DNA of 64,000 bases from Acidiphilium sp. PA (GCF_026191915.1 NZ_JAIMBY010000016.1:18150-82149); one strand, 5' to 3'; counted from the first letter of the stretch, positions 52,083-61,640 are shown. A program made the numbers and translations. Notes: generated by a model from the letters alone, not told the origin.

Positions 52083-52167
52083 GGCGAAGCTCCTGGTCTG
52101 GGTTCATCGACGAAAGGCGGTCACGCCTTTCGGCGGACGCCACGCGGCGAGATGCGGGAGGGGTGGG

Positions 52168-52258
52168 TGAAGCGCAGGCGGGCGGAGCCGGGTTGCGAGC
52201 GCGCGGGGCTTTGCCCCGGCGCGGTGAGCGACGCTGCCCCGCTGTAGGCTGCGCTTCA
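52168..52258 (-). ncRNA. Closed hairpin leader of the Toprim gene
   Basis: TGAAGCGCAG (52168-52177) and CTGCGCTTCA (52249-52258) form a perfect 10-base-pair stem. It encloses about 70 bases with an inner GGGGC-TTT-GCCCC hairpin extended by GCGCG pairs. It lies 85 bases upstream of the Toprim start. The rest of 52083-52494 has no gene. Confidence 0.45.
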
Positions 52259-52494
52259 TGGAGGGGAGGGCGGCGCTCTCCACTCCTTCAGGCGCGCGTC
52301 GGCGCGATCAGGGAGACCGGGTCATCGGAGATTGGTGGTTGTCGAAATCGTTGGGCGTTGTGGGGGTGATCGCCCGAAGACTGGTCAGGTCTGTGATCGG
52401 CCCGCTCTTGCGGCTGATCGTGTGGTGTGCAGAAATCGGGAGATTGCAGGTTCCGACGCGTATGGCCGGACCCGTTTGATGAGGTGAGGTGACG

Positions 52495-53043
52495 ATGGCG
52501 TGGCAGTGGCGGACGCTCGATCGGGATAAATGGAACGAGGCGAGCGAGCTGCTCGACATCGTTGCGGCCCGCTATCCCGTGCTCGTCGCGCGTCCAGCCA
52601 AGCCGCTGGCGATCGGGACGGGCGATCGGCTCAAGACAATGCGAGCCGAGGTTGGGCTGACCGAAGAGCAGGCGGACCTTGTGCTGGTGCGGGTCACGAG
52701 GACATCGAGCTATCTTGCCGCACTGGCGCGGGGTGGTCCGCGCTATGACCTCGAGGGTGAGATTGCCGGTGAGGTCAGTGAGGCGGAGCGGAAGGCAGCC
52801 GGGGCGGTGCTTGCCGCCCGGCGCGCGCGCCGGCGCGCGCGGATCGATGCCGACAACGCGTGTCGATCCGCAGAGAGTGACCAGGCGAATGACGCCGGCG
52901 AGGGTTCAGCAGAAGCGGCTGACGCAACCGAAGTGCGTGGTGCCGAGGCGGGCAAAGCTGCCGATGCGGTGGATGCTGGCGGGGCAACCCAGGCCGGCGC
53001 GGTGAGTGACGCGGGCGGCTCGGACGATCGGGCCGCGGCCTGA
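52495..53043 (+). CDS. ProQ/FinO-domain RNA-binding protein
   Basis: 182 residues from the ATG at 52495 with GAGGTGAGG before it. Residues about 18-105 are a ProQ/FinO domain: the segment YPVLVARPAKPLAIG, then LTEEQADLVL, TRTSSYLAALARGGPRYDLE and the GEVSEAE end. The C-terminal 75 residues are Ala/Glu-rich and disordered. FinO-type proteins bind structured sRNAs and control plasmid transfer. A plasmid with many structured leaders and a ProQ-like chaperone is a suggestive combination. Confidence 0.85.
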   Translation: MAWQWRTLDRDKWNEASELLDIVAARYPVLVARPAKPLAIGTGDRLKTMRAEVGLTEEQADLVLVRVTRTSSYLAALARGGPRYDLEGEIAGEVSEAERKAAGAVLAARRARRRARIDADNACRSAESDQANDAGEGSAEAADATEVRGAEAGKAADAVDAGGATQAGAVSDAGGSDDRAAA

Positions 53044-53280
53044 TCATACCGGGTCGTGGTAGTGGCGCTCGATCCGCTCCAGATGGTCTCGGTGCTGGCG
53101 TTCCTCGACCTGAAGCTTCGGGGTATCGACAACGATGCGCGACCAATACCGGCCGCGTTCGTCGTACACAAAGCCAAGGTGATCGAGATCGATACCTGAG
53201 GGGCGATTCCCTTTCGTGCGGGTGATGACGCATCTGAAGCCCTCGCAGTCGAATTCGTCGCGGGGTTTGAGCACGGCCAT
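53044..53280 (-). CDS. Small plasmid protein
   Basis: 78 residues with a likely beta-rich start (CEGFRCVITRTKG, then DLDHLGFVYDERGRYWSRI) and a charged C-terminal helix. It follows the Mom-like gene on the same strand after 24 bases and probably belongs to the ssb operon. Function unknown. Confidence 0.6.
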   Translation of the reverse strand: MAVLKPRDEFDCEGFRCVITRTKGNRPSGIDLDHLGFVYDERGRYWSRIVVDTPKLQVEERQHRDHLERIERHYHDPV

Positions 53281-53304
53281 GTTCCTCTCCTTTCATGTGT
53301 CGGA

Positions 53305-54177
53305 TCATGGGCCGATGGTGTTCATCGGGTCGGTGTGGGTGGGGTAGGGGCCGCCGGCGCGGAGCGTGGCTGCGAGGGATTTGCGGCTGGCATGTGAGCC
53401 GAGGGTGAAGGCGTAGACGTGGTTGCCGGGATGTTGCACGGCCCGGAATGGCCCCTCGCGCAGCGCGCGGCTCACGTAGGCGGCGTCGGGTTCGCCGATC
53501 GCCCGGATCGGCGCGCCGTGATGACGGAGTTGCTCGTAGGTATAGGCGGCACCGTTGCCGCCGGTGCGCAGTTTGGACAGGGCGCGATCGGAGAGGCTCG
53601 TGCCGTCAGGCGCGAGCCAGATCCGGCGTTCGGTGGCGCGACCGAGGTAGAGAGCCGATTTTTCTCGGTAAATCCCCCCGTAATGGCCGTTGAAGCGGAC
53701 GGTGCCGCGGGCATCCGTGCGCGGCACCGGATCGGAATATGCCAGAACGAGGGGGTATTTCGGTCGGCGGTGCTCGTCCTGATGCTCGGCCGCGAGCAGT
53801 TTCAGCGCGCGGCGGAGCGTCCAGGTTTCGGCATTGCCGCCGACGCGGTCGGCGAGGAGGAAGCGGCCGAGGTCGCAGAAGGGAGTTGTCCCGGCACCAT
53901 AGGCTGCGGCGGCTTTCGCCTGGACGGGAACGGAGAAGACCACGACGCCGACCAGCAATGGTTGCTGCCAACCGGTACGTTCGAAAAGCCCGTAGCAGGC
54001 CAGGGCGACGGGGAAGGTGCCAGAGTAGTGGTGAGCCAGGACGAAATCCTTGGCGACCCTTGTGTGGGGCAGGGGGGCTACCTCGTAGCAGCGCGGGTCG
54101 AACGGCTCGCGCTGCGGTCGCCAGGTTGTGCTGCGGTGTGACCACCGCTGTGCGATGGTCCGCAGGTCGATGACCAT
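53305..54177 (-). CDS. GNAT-like protein, possibly Mom-type DNA modification enzyme
   Basis: 290 residues from the ATG at 54177; the longer frame starts inside the ssb spacer. The segments AKDFVLAHHYSGTFP, CYGLFERTGW, LVGVVVFSVPVQ, RFLLAD and LVLAYSDPVPR recall the acetyltransferase fold of phage Mu Mom-like proteins, which alter adenines so that restriction enzymes cannot cut. The match is by eye and of moderate strength. It lies downstream of ssb in a probable operon, a place suited to protecting incoming plasmid DNA. If not Mom-like it is an uncharacterised GNAT-like plasmid protein. Confidence 0.45.
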   Translation of the reverse strand: MVIDLRTIAQRWSHRSTTWRPQREPFDPRCYEVAPLPHTRVAKDFVLAHHYSGTFPVALACYGLFERTGWQQPLLVGVVVFSVPVQAKAAAAYGAGTTPFCDLGRFLLADRVGGNAETWTLRRALKLLAAEHQDEHRRPKYPLVLAYSDPVPRTDARGTVRFNGHYGGIYREKSALYLGRATERRIWLAPDGTSLSDRALSKLRTGGNGAAYTYEQLRHHGAPIRAIGEPDAAYVSRALREGPFRAVQHPGNHVYAFTLGSHASRKSLAATLRAGGPYPTHTDPMNTIGP

Positions 54178-54232
54178 GACAGTTCTCCAATGAAAAGACG
54201 CCCCGGTCGCACCGGGGCGTCTGGTCTGAATT

Positions 54233-54721
54233 TCAGTCGACGCACGGGGCGAACGGGATTTCATCGTCGAGATCGGCACCTGCGCCGGGTGTGAAGCCAC
54301 CCATGACCCCGGCGGTCTCGCGCGGACGGGGGGTTGCGGCGCGCTCGCTGCCCTGTTGGCCAGCGCGGTTCGGCGAGCCGAGGAGGATCAGCTGACTGTC
54401 GAAGCCACTCAGGACGATTTCGGTCGTGTAGCGTTCGGCCCCAGCCTGATCGACCCATTTCCGGGTTCGCAGCGTGCCTTCCACCAGCACCTTGTCACCC
54501 TTCGCGCAGTATTTCTCGATCACCCCGATCAGGCCCTCGTTCCACACCACGATCCGGTGCCATTCGGTGCGTTCCTGCCGGTCGCCGCTGTGCTTGTCGA
54601 TCCAGCTTTCGCTCGTCGCCAGCGACATCGAGGCGACTTTCCCGCCCGACTGGGTGCTGCGGATTTCGGGGGTCTGACCGAGGTTTCCGATCAGGGTGAC
54701 GCGATTCATTGATCCAGCCAT
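54233..54721 (-). CDS. ssb: Single-stranded DNA-binding protein, copy A
   Basis: 162 residues from an ATG seven bases after AGGAG. The OB-fold (residues 5-110) has the standard NRVTLIGNLG start, EWHRIVVWN and the KVLVEGTLRTRKW strand. The acidic tail DDEIPF is followed by five extra residues (APCVD), so the interaction tip is not at the very C-terminus as in normal SSB or in copy B. It is the first gene of a - strand operon. The whole gene with its leader is repeated near 63 kb. Confidence 0.92.
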   Translation of the reverse strand: MAGSMNRVTLIGNLGQTPEIRSTQSGGKVASMSLATSESWIDKHSGDRQERTEWHRIVVWNEGLIGVIEKYCAKGDKVLVEGTLRTRKWVDQAGAERYTTEIVLSGFDSQLILLGSPNRAGQQGSERAATPRPRETAGVMGGFTPGAGADLDDEIPFAPCVD

Positions 54722-54972
54722 ATTCAGTCTCCTGTTTTCATTTCATCACTCAGGAGGCGGCTGGCCCTTGCCAGCGACGTCCCTCGTGTGCGGTCCAGGA
54801 GAACCGGGCCGGGCGGACGGTCAGGGCAGAGGGCGCTCTATCGCGCCCGAACCGCTCTTGGGCGGCGCGAGCCCTGGCGAGCGGCCTTGACCGGCTGGCC
54901 GGTCCCGGTTCAGACCGCACAAACACGAGGGCGCGCATGGCAAGAACAGTTGACGACCGCGTCGAAGGCGCA
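54244..54972. repeat. ssb: Direct repeat, left copy (ssb plus leader)
   Basis: This segment is closely similar to 63011-63730, with scattered substitutions and small indels. Similarity stops at 54972, immediately before the truncated SOUL gene. The two copies lie in the same orientation about 8.8 kb apart and enclose the dab cargo, so recombination between them could delete it. Confidence 0.85.
54729..54931 (-). ncRNA. Structured leader of ssb copy A with RBS-sequestering hairpin
   Basis: The closing stem pairs 54913-54931 with 54781-54795 (CCCTCGTG/CACGAGGG and GTGCGGTC/GACCGCAC). Inside are GACCGGC-CA-GCCGGTC, GGGCGC-GATAGA-GCGCCC and a CCGCTC/GAGCGG helix. Between the domain and the start codon, CTCCTG (54751-54756) can pair with CAGGAG (54729-54734), covering the ribosome site. 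Copy B keeps the pairing with substitutions. Confidence 0.6.
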
Positions 54973-54973
54973 T

Positions 54974-55279
54974 GCGGTCATGGTTTGTTCCATTATGTTC
55001 ACCATGCCGAGCGCCTTCACGACAATCGAGATGCTTCCCGAGCCCAACGATCCGCGAGTGATATTGCGTTCGCTGCCGGCGACCCGTGTCGCGGTGCTGC
55101 GTTTCTCAGGCTTAGCGCGCAGAAGCGAAGTCGAAGCCAAAGACGCGGAACTTCTTGACGCAGTCAGATTTCATCATTTTCAGCCAATCGGACCGGTTAC
55201 GCTAGCCCAATACAATCCGCCTTGGACGCCTTGGTTCATGTGCCGGAACGAGGTCATGGTCGCTCTGTCGCCCGGTTAA
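54974..55279 (+). pseudogene. 5'-truncated SOUL-family haem-binding protein
   Basis: The frame encodes the C-terminal half of a SOUL/HBP protein: MFTMPSAFTTIEMLPEPNDP, then RVAVLRFSGLA, AELLDAV and YNPPWTPWFMCRNEVMVAL, ending normally. The first half of the gene is missing; the frame is joined to the ssb repeat boundary at 54972. It is a chromosomal-type gene cut at the cargo junction. The following 125 bases have no gene. Confidence 0.75.
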
Positions 55280-55404
55280 CCAGCGGTCCACCCGGGCAAG
55301 CCGGCCTGCTCAGCCTTATCTCACGTAATGGCAGGTTCATAACTCAGCGATCAGCATGGGGTTTGGCCTGGTTCCTGGGGTGTCCTGTTGGCTCTGATCG
55401 GAAC

Positions 55405-55632
55405 CTACTTAGCAAACATCCCGGTAATCAGGGCCTCTGACCGTTTCCGCAGAACGAGATTGAGGATTTCGAGGTCGTTGAGCACGGCTATGGGGTCGAG
55501 CGGCAATGCCTCCTGCAAAGCCGTCTTCAACCAATCACTCATGCCGGTATGTTCGAGGATGAAAGCAATGTGCGCGTCAGCCTCGAACTGAGGGTCATGC
55601 TCAGAAGTACCTTCTACTACACTTTCAACCAT
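55405..55632 (-). CDS. Small hypothetical protein of the cargo segment
   Basis: 75 residues from an ATG with AGGAG eight bases upstream. It is acidic at the start, then helical with LPLDPIAVLNDLEILNLVLR. The sequence looks like a real, well-folded small protein, but I do not recognise the family. It lies directly downstream of the cysD fragment on the same strand. Confidence 0.55.
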   Translation of the reverse strand: MVESVVEGTSEHDPQFEADAHIAFILEHTGMSDWLKTALQEALPLDPIAVLNDLEILNLVLRKRSEALITGMFAK

Positions 55633-55668
55633 TGGCCTCACTCCTATGATAATTTGGCGCATCGCCGC

Positions 55669-56001
55669 CTAGGGATTGCATCCATCGCATTGCCCGGGAT
55701 CTGCCGTCGTCTGATCGCAAGCCGGTTGCTCAAGCCTGTGACCACATGATCGGCCGTGCTTGCTGGCGAAAGCGTCTCGAAATTCGATCAGCGATCGGAA
55801 TTCCCAGGTCGAGTCGACGTGGAGCAAGGGAAATGGTGGCGTACCCGGATAGAAGGCGCGGATGGCGAGATGCGCCATCACCGTCGAGTCCTTTCCGGCC
55901 GAGAACAGCATCACCGGCTTTCGCGCCTCTGCAACCACTTCACGGATGATGTGGATTGCCTCTGATTCCAACGCGGCAAGATGGTTTGGGGCTCGGGTCA
56001 T
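55669..56001 (-). pseudogene. cysD: Truncated sulfate adenylyltransferase subunit 2
   Basis: The first 80 residues match CysD well: [19 protein letters not shown], then [18 protein letters not shown] with the PP-loop SAGKDS, and [13 protein letters not shown]. After about residue 85 the sequence is unrelated and stops at residue 110, where CysD normally has about 300. The gene has lost two thirds of its length and no cysN follows, so it cannot supply activated sulfate by itself. It sits 52 bases downstream of dabA. Confidence 0.75.
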
Positions 56002-56052
56002 GACCTTGGCTCCCGACCGGAATTGACGCCGAAGGGCTGGCGGGGCATGGCG

Positions 56053-58479
56053 TCAGACCGCCATTTCTAGAGGCAGCGATGCGTGAGAGGCGTCGCGGTC
56101 TCCCGTCGCCGACCATTTGAGATCGCCCGCATAACGCCAGGCCATGCGCCCAGCCTCGTCCAAGGCGAACAGGTGCAGCCAGCCATTGTCGAACAAGGCG
56201 CGAACGCCGGCGTGCCGGCTAAGGAGCTCCGACATCGCTTGGCGCGGCGCCTCGATGCAGACTGTCAGGCGCAGCGGATCGTGCGCATAGCGCTCGCCGT
56301 CATGCACCGATTGCCAGGGCAGGCCGACGCGCAAAAGCCCGCCATTGCCCTCAACCACACCGATCCCGCCGGTGATGTTGTGCAAGAGCTTGTTGCCGCC
56401 CCCGAAAACATCCGGCGCGACGGTCGAGCCATAGTACTGCAGGCTGATCCAGCTCGCCACGACGACCGGAGCCGTCAGGATCAGCTCGAGAACGCCGAAG
56501 CTCTTGTCCTGCTTCCAATCGTAGTCATGCAAGAAGGCCCGGCCTTGCAGACTCTTGCCGACCGTCCGCCTGCGCGGGGCGGCGATGAAGGCTTGGCATC
56601 CGGCGAGCGCCCATTCGGGTCGGATCTCGGACCAGTCGCGGCTCCTGCGATGAAGAGCGGCCTCGCTTGCGGCCCGCGGCAAGCGAAGGGCGCGTTCGGT
56701 CCGGGCGATCTTACCCGCCGAAGCCAGCCAGGTTCTCGCTTGCTCGAAGTCGACCCTGTGGTCGGCGAAGGGATGATCCTCGTGATAGAGGGTAACGTCG
56801 TCCGTGGTGGTGTCGTGGAGCGCCGCCACGAACAGCGTGTCGTCCGGAATTTCGACTCCATTCCGCGAGAGCCCCTCTCTCACTTCAGCATCGTTCAGCA
56901 GCGAGGCCAGCAGCCGAGCGTTGACCTCTCCGGAATAGCCGCCGCAGGCTCCGCAATGCAGGGCGCTGGCATGAGGATTGTTGACGACGTTGGCGCCGTG
57001 ACCGGCCAGCAGCACCAGCCGCGCGAAATCGCGGGTCAGGGACATCGCCCGAAGCACGGTCTCCGCGGTCTTGATCTTGGCCGCCGCATCTAATGCCGGA
57101 TCAAGCCGAGGCGGCGGGTCGCTTGGCGGTCGAGCGTCCCGCAGGCCCAACGCATCGGTAAGGAGCTTGCCTACATAGACGGGACCTGTCGCCTCGACGA
57201 AGGCGAAAGATGAGACGGCGGCGAGCTTGAACCGGCCCCAGGCGCGCTTTGCGCGTGCCTTGAACCGCGAGGCCTGGTCCTTTGCATGGACGTCGGCTCC
57301 GCCAGAGCACGACCTGAGCGCGGGATTGAGCAGAACCGGCAGGCGCCTTTCTTCTACGTCCGAGGCGAAACGCCGGTGCGCGGTGGTCAAACCGAAAAAG
57401 CCCGCGAAGCCCATAGTCTGGATCCGGGGATCGAGGCTTTCCAGCGCCCGGCGGAACACCTCCGAACGAACATCGATGCAAAATGCGGCCTGGAGCGCGG
57501 GGCGGTCATTGAGCGCTTGCGGTGCGTCTCCCGCCAGTAACTGCGCCAAAGCCCGCTGCGCGGAACGTTCGGCGGCCTCCTGCAGGATGGCGTCGATGGT
57601 GCCATCGCGTGTCGGCGCAACGGGCGCCGCATGTGCCGTCCGCACGCTGGCCCAAGCATCGGCGATCACGGCGCCGTAGCGCAGAAAGAGCGCTTCTTCC
57701 CAGATCAGCCGGATGGCAAGAAAATCGGTGATTGTCTCATCCGCGCCCCCGGCGAGTTCGGCCTGCCATAGCGCGTAGCGGGCGTACTGCGCCCAGCCGC
57801 CGAGCGTCATGAGCATCTGGTGGAAGTAGGTCTCAGCGGCGTCCGCCTCCAATCCTAGCCGGGCCACGATCCGTTCGACCACCGCCGGAGCGGTTTCCGG
57901 GGCCTCCGTTACATGAAGGGCGAAGTTGGACAGCCCGGCGATTTCGGGAGTGAGGTCGTGGGTGGCGATTGCCCGCCAGGCGGCATAGGCGCTCTTGCCT
58001 CTCGGTGCGCGCCACAGCGCCTGTCCTTCATCGAAATAGCCGGCGGCCCAGGCTCCGAAGCGTTCGGCGATGATCCCAGGCCAATCAACGCCAGATGCGC
58101 GCGCAGCAAGATCGGCGATGGTCGCAAGAGCTTTTGGCGGCGGCGTTGCTACGCTGGCCTCGGCTTTGAGAGCCGAGACATCGACTGCCATCGACCCGAT
58201 TGGCGCGTTCGCGATTGCCGCATCGAGATCAGCATCGCTGATCGCGCCCGTTCCGATTTTCTGAACATACCAGTTCCGGGGCATGGTTACGGCGGCGCCA
58301 GCGACCCTTGCGAGCCGCGCGCCGACCTTGGTGAGGGGTTCGTCGGTTTGCCCAAGAAACGGATTGACCGCGACGCTGGAAGCCAGAGGCCAGGCTGGCG
58401 GCACCGCGCGGGCGGCGCGATCCATGGCCAGCGTCAACGCTTGCGGGGCGGGCCAGGTCGAGAGGATGTCCGTGGTCAT
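56053..58479 (-). CDS. dabA: DabA, carbonic-anhydrase-like subunit of a bicarbonate uptake system
   Basis: 808 residues, DUF2309 family. The zinc-site residues expected for DabA are present: C334 and D336 in FCIDVRSE, H494 in GHGANVVNN and C509 in LHCGACGG. DabA binds the membrane subunit DabB at the inner face and turns incoming CO2 into bicarbonate, using the membrane gradient. Full length is preserved. dabB lies 18 bases upstream in the same operon. Such systems serve autotrophs or support anaplerotic CO2 use. Confidence 0.92.
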   Translation of the reverse strand: MTTDILSTWPAPQALTLAMDRAARAVPPAWPLASSVAVNPFLGQTDEPLTKVGARLARVAGAAVTMPRNWYVQKIGTGAISDADLDAAIANAPIGSMAVDVSALKAEASVATPPPKALATIADLAARASGVDWPGIIAERFGAWAAGYFDEGQALWRAPRGKSAYAAWRAIATHDLTPEIAGLSNFALHVTEAPETAPAVVERIVARLGLEADAAETYFHQMLMTLGGWAQYARYALWQAELAGGADETITDFLAIRLIWEEALFLRYGAVIADAWASVRTAHAAPVAPTRDGTIDAILQEAAERSAQRALAQLLAGDAPQALNDRPALQAAFCIDVRSEVFRRALESLDPRIQTMGFAGFFGLTTAHRRFASDVEERRLPVLLNPALRSCSGGADVHAKDQASRFKARAKRAWGRFKLAAVSSFAFVEATGPVYVGKLLTDALGLRDARPPSDPPPRLDPALDAAAKIKTAETVLRAMSLTRDFARLVLLAGHGANVVNNPHASALHCGACGGYSGEVNARLLASLLNDAEVREGLSRNGVEIPDDTLFVAALHDTTTDDVTLYHEDHPFADHRVDFEQARTWLASAGKIARTERALRLPRAASEAALHRRSRDWSEIRPEWALAGCQAFIAAPRRRTVGKSLQGRAFLHDYDWKQDKSFGVLELILTAPVVVASWISLQYYGSTVAPDVFGGGNKLLHNITGGIGVVEGNGGLLRVGLPWQSVHDGERYAHDPLRLTVCIEAPRQAMSELLSRHAGVRALFDNGWLHLFALDEAGRMAWRYAGDLKWSATGDRDASHASLPLEMAV

Positions 58480-58497
58480 GATTGCTTTCCTGGCAGG

Positions 58498-60078
58498 TTA
58501 GGACGGGCTGCGGATGGACCAGGCACCGATCAGCCGGTCGAAGACCGCGTTGGCGTAAAGTCCGTTCGAAAGATGCACGCGCAAGCCAGCGGCCGCGGGG
58601 TGGTTGGCCCAGAGGGGAAACATGGCCTGCACGATGGCGACGATGCCGAAGCTTGAGGCCGTCAGTGCGATCAGCGCCCACTCGAGCGGACCAGGCGCCG
58701 GCGGCGACGGCAGGACATTCGCGGTGATCGAGGTCGCCGCCCATTGAAGGGCGAAGTAGCCGACCGAGGTCGCCACGGCATAGACGGCCGTGCGCCGTGT
58801 CAGCGCCCTGGGCGCCGCATCGGCGAACCCTTGCGCCAGCATGTAGGCGACGCCGAAGATCAATATGGCGCCGAGCGCGATCGCCTGAGGTGACTTGCGT
58901 TCGAAGCCGAAGCAAGCCCCGACAAGGACATAGATGGCGAGCGCCGACAGAAAGGCGCGCGCCACGGCGCCGGCCTTTGGCACGGCGACCGGTCCGGGCC
59001 TGCGGATCGCAGCCACGCGCTCAACAGCGCCGCCGGAGGCGAGGAAGGAGTGCGCCTTGTAGAGCGAGTGGGCGACGATGTGCAGCAGCGCCAGCGGGAA
59101 GAGCGCCAGGCCGCACTCGAAGATCATGAACCCCATCTGGGCCACCGTCGACCAGGCGAGCGAGGTCTTGACCGCAGGCTGGGTCAGCATGACCAGACTG
59201 CCGAACAGCGCGGTGAACCCGCCAATCATGACCAGCGCGGCAAGCACGCCGGGCGCCAGCAGCATTACGTCGGCAAAGCGGATCAGCAGAAAGCCGCCGG
59301 CATTGATCACGCCGGCGTGGAGGAGCGCCGATACCGGCGTCGGCGTCTCCATCACCTCGGTGAGCCAGCCGTGGGCGGGAAACTGGGCCGACTTCAGCAC
59401 TGCGGCGATCGCCAGTAAGCCGGCAGCGGCGATGGCGAGCCCTCCACCTAAACCCAATTTCGCAGCGGCAAGAATGGCCCCAACGTCGGACGTCCCGTAA
59501 GCGGCGGCCAGCAAGAACGCGCCACCGAGGAGCGCGGCATCGCCAAGCCGCGCGGTGATGAACTTCTTCCGCGCGGCCCGCTGCGCGGCGATGCGCTGCG
59601 GATAGAACAGCAGCAGCCTGTGCAGAAACAGGCTGGTGGCGATCCAGGCGATCACCAGCTGGAACAGATTGCCGGCGGTCACGAGCAGCGCCACGGACGC
59701 CAATGTCAGGCAAAGCCACCCGGTGAAGGCGCCTTGGCGCGCTTCGCCGTCCAGGTAGGTCCGCGCGTAGCGGACGACGATCCAGCCGACGAACGTCACC
59801 AGCACCAACATGGTCGCGCTGACGGCGTCGAGCCTGACCGAAGGACCGAGTCCTTTGAACCCGAGCACGGGACTTTCGACGGCGCCGAAGAGGATCAGGC
59901 CCCCGGCTGACAAGATCGCCGCAAGCAACGCGAGGAGCGAAGCGGTTTCGGCCAGTAAGGGGGTGAGTTTCGGCCGCCGACCACGATCGAGGAAGCCGAT
60001 TGCTCCGGCGAGAAGCAGCGGAACGGGCGCCAACAGCGGCGCGAGGAAATGCTGCACGAGAGCCCCCTTCAAAGACAA
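58498..60078 (-). CDS. dabB: DabB, membrane subunit related to complex I antiporter subunits
   Basis: 526 residues with about 12-14 hydrophobic helices, the NuoL/MrpA-like fold. It includes the conserved HGWLTEVMETPTPVSALLHA segment and the lysine-bearing helix with YKAHSFLASGG. In DabAB this subunit is thought to couple cation flow to DabA. It starts opposite a lysR gene with 86 bases between, the arrangement in which such regulators control the operon. The frame is complete. Confidence 0.9.
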   Translation of the reverse strand: MSLKGALVQHFLAPLLAPVPLLLAGAIGFLDRGRRPKLTPLLAETASLLALLAAILSAGGLILFGAVESPVLGFKGLGPSVRLDAVSATMLVLVTFVGWIVVRYARTYLDGEARQGAFTGWLCLTLASVALLVTAGNLFQLVIAWIATSLFLHRLLLFYPQRIAAQRAARKKFITARLGDAALLGGAFLLAAAYGTSDVGAILAAAKLGLGGGLAIAAAGLLAIAAVLKSAQFPAHGWLTEVMETPTPVSALLHAGVINAGGFLLIRFADVMLLAPGVLAALVMIGGFTALFGSLVMLTQPAVKTSLAWSTVAQMGFMIFECGLALFPLALLHIVAHSLYKAHSFLASGGAVERVAAIRRPGPVAVPKAGAVARAFLSALAIYVLVGACFGFERKSPQAIALGAILIFGVAYMLAQGFADAAPRALTRRTAVYAVATSVGYFALQWAATSITANVLPSPPAPGPLEWALIALTASSFGIVAIVQAMFPLWANHPAAAGLRVHLSNGLYANAVFDRLIGAWSIRSPS

Positions 60079-60143
60079 TGACTGTTCGGGGGCGTTCGTA
60101 CCCGATCACGAAATCCAAAAATAATTCATTGTTTCGACGAAGC

Positions 60144-60163
60144 CGTTCGTTTTAATAGAACGA
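60144..60163 (+). promoter_or_regulatory. Inverted repeat before lysR, probable LysR box
   Basis: CGTTC (60144-60148) and GAACG (60158-60162), overlapping TCGTT-N7-AACGA (60147-60163), lie right before the lysR start in the dabB-lysR divergent spacer. The form is that of a LysR-type binding site, which would allow autorepression and control of dabBA. Confidence 0.5.
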
Positions 60164-60164
60164 T

Positions 60165-61046
60165 ATGAGAGACCTGAACTACAATCACCTACGCTACTTC
60201 TGGGTGGTGGCTCACGATGGCAGCCTCACGCGGGCGGCCAAGCGCATGAACCTGTCCCAGTCGGCTCTTTCTGTTCAAATTCAGAAGCTTGAGCACCAGA
60301 TGAGCCATCCGCTTTTTGAGCGCGTCGGCAGGAAGCTTATTTTGACGGAAGCTGGCCAGATCGCGCTCGAATACGCCGACACGGTGTTCAAGGCCGGCGA
60401 CGAACTCATGAGCACCCTGCGGGGACAGCCGCTGGCTACCCGTCAGGTTCTCAGCGTCGGCGCGCTAACGACGCTCTCGCGAAATTTCCAGCTCGAATTC
60501 CTCCGGCCCTTGGTCGGCCGATCGGATGTCGAATTGATCGTCCGCTCAGGCAACATTCGCGATCTGCTCACGCAATTGGAGGCGCACGCCATCGACGTGG
60601 TCCTGGCCAACAGCGCCGCGCCGCGCGACGCTCGCTCGTCTTTGCGCAACCATTTGCTCAACGAGCAGCCCGTGAGTCTCGTTGGCCATCCGCGTCCCGA
60701 TCGCCGCAAGTTCAAATTTCCCGATGATCTCCGGTCGGAACCAATTCTTTTGCCGAGCCTGGACAGCGATATTCGCGTCGCCTTCGATCGGGTGCTCGAG
60801 CTAGCCGGGATAAGACCCATTATCCTGGCCGAAGTCGACGACATGGCGATGCTGCGTCTGCTCGCCCGTGAACGAGAGGGCGTGACCCTCGTGCCTCCAA
60901 TTGTCGTCCGCGACGAGCTTGAGGCGGGTGTCCTCATCGAGCACTGCCGGATACCCGAGGTCACGGAGACGTTCTACGCCATCGTGCAGAAGCGGCGGTT
61001 CCCCAATCGGCTGCTGAGCGAGCTTCTCCCGGTCGGGAAGCTCTAG
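60165..61046 (+). CDS. LysR-family regulator (NhaR-like), likely controlling dabBA
   Basis: 293 residues. The N-terminal winged helix-turn-helix reads NYNHLRYFWVVAHDGSLTRA and LSQSALSVQIQKLE; this start closely follows the NhaR branch. The effector-binding domain is complete to the usual length. Regulators of this kind stand divergently from dab operons. It ends 45 bases before a plasmid gene on the other strand, so the right cargo border lies near 61,050. Confidence 0.85.
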   Translation: MRDLNYNHLRYFWVVAHDGSLTRAAKRMNLSQSALSVQIQKLEHQMSHPLFERVGRKLILTEAGQIALEYADTVFKAGDELMSTLRGQPLATRQVLSVGALTTLSRNFQLEFLRPLVGRSDVELIVRSGNIRDLLTQLEAHAIDVVLANSAAPRDARSSLRNHLLNEQPVSLVGHPRPDRRKFKFPDDLRSEPILLPSLDSDIRVAFDRVLELAGIRPIILAEVDDMAMLRLLAREREGVTLVPPIVVRDELEAGVLIEHCRIPEVTETFYAIVQKRRFPNRLLSELLPVGKL

Positions 61047-61090
61047 AATTTCCCCCATGCCGGTGATGATTGGGAGTTCCGATGCGCCGC

Positions 61091-61522
61091 TCATGCCGCT
61101 TTCCTGAGCGAGTGGCGGCGATACCCGCGGTTGAGAAAGCGCTCGACCAGGTGAGCGGCGGGATGATCGGGATAGGTGGGCCATACCCGGTGATGCCCTT
61201 CGTCGTCGGCAAGTTGGAGAACGCGGACGGTGACGGTCTGCCGTCTGCCGGTGCGGAGGGATCGGACGATTGCGAGGTCCGAGCGGCCGACGATGTAGAG
61301 ATTCTCCCATCGGCCGGTGTCGGGATTACGGCGGGCTGCGGTGTAGACGCCATTGAGGAAGGCTTCGACGATCCAGGGGCTTCGGCACATCGGTGCGCCG
61401 CGATAGCGATCGCGCCACCAGCCATCATCCTGAATGTAGTAGATGTTGCCGACGGCAATGGTGCCGATGCGCAGCGGGTTGTTCCCGCCCATGAAGCGGG
61501 ACGCGAAGTATTGGCGAAGCAT
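61091..61522 (-). CDS. Plasmid hypothetical protein
   Basis: 143 residues from the ATG at 61522 with AAAGG upstream. It contains GNIYYIQDDGWWRDRYRG and a C-terminal HPAAHLVERFLNRGYRR. No family known. It is the last gene of the series that begins with ssb copy B. Confidence 0.55.
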   Translation of the reverse strand: MLRQYFASRFMGGNNPLRIGTIAVGNIYYIQDDGWWRDRYRGAPMCRSPWIVEAFLNGVYTAARRNPDTGRWENLYIVGRSDLAIVRSLRTGRRQTVTVRVLQLADDEGHHRVWPTYPDHPAAHLVERFLNRGYRRHSLRKAA

Positions 61523-61640
61523 GGGATTGACCTTTCGGGCATGCGACAATGGCCGGATCAGGCCAGCCTGTCCGGTTCAATCCGTCGCAGAGGGTGTAGG
61601 ATGTGGTTGGGATCAGCCCCGGAAGGGACGGATCATCGGA

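Noticed and set aside
55669..56001. CysD-like PP-loop protein as an extra sulfur-activation partner of the Ssp system.
   Set aside because: It is cut after about 85 residues, has no cysN, and lies 19 kb away beside dabA; it is a truncated chromosomal gene.
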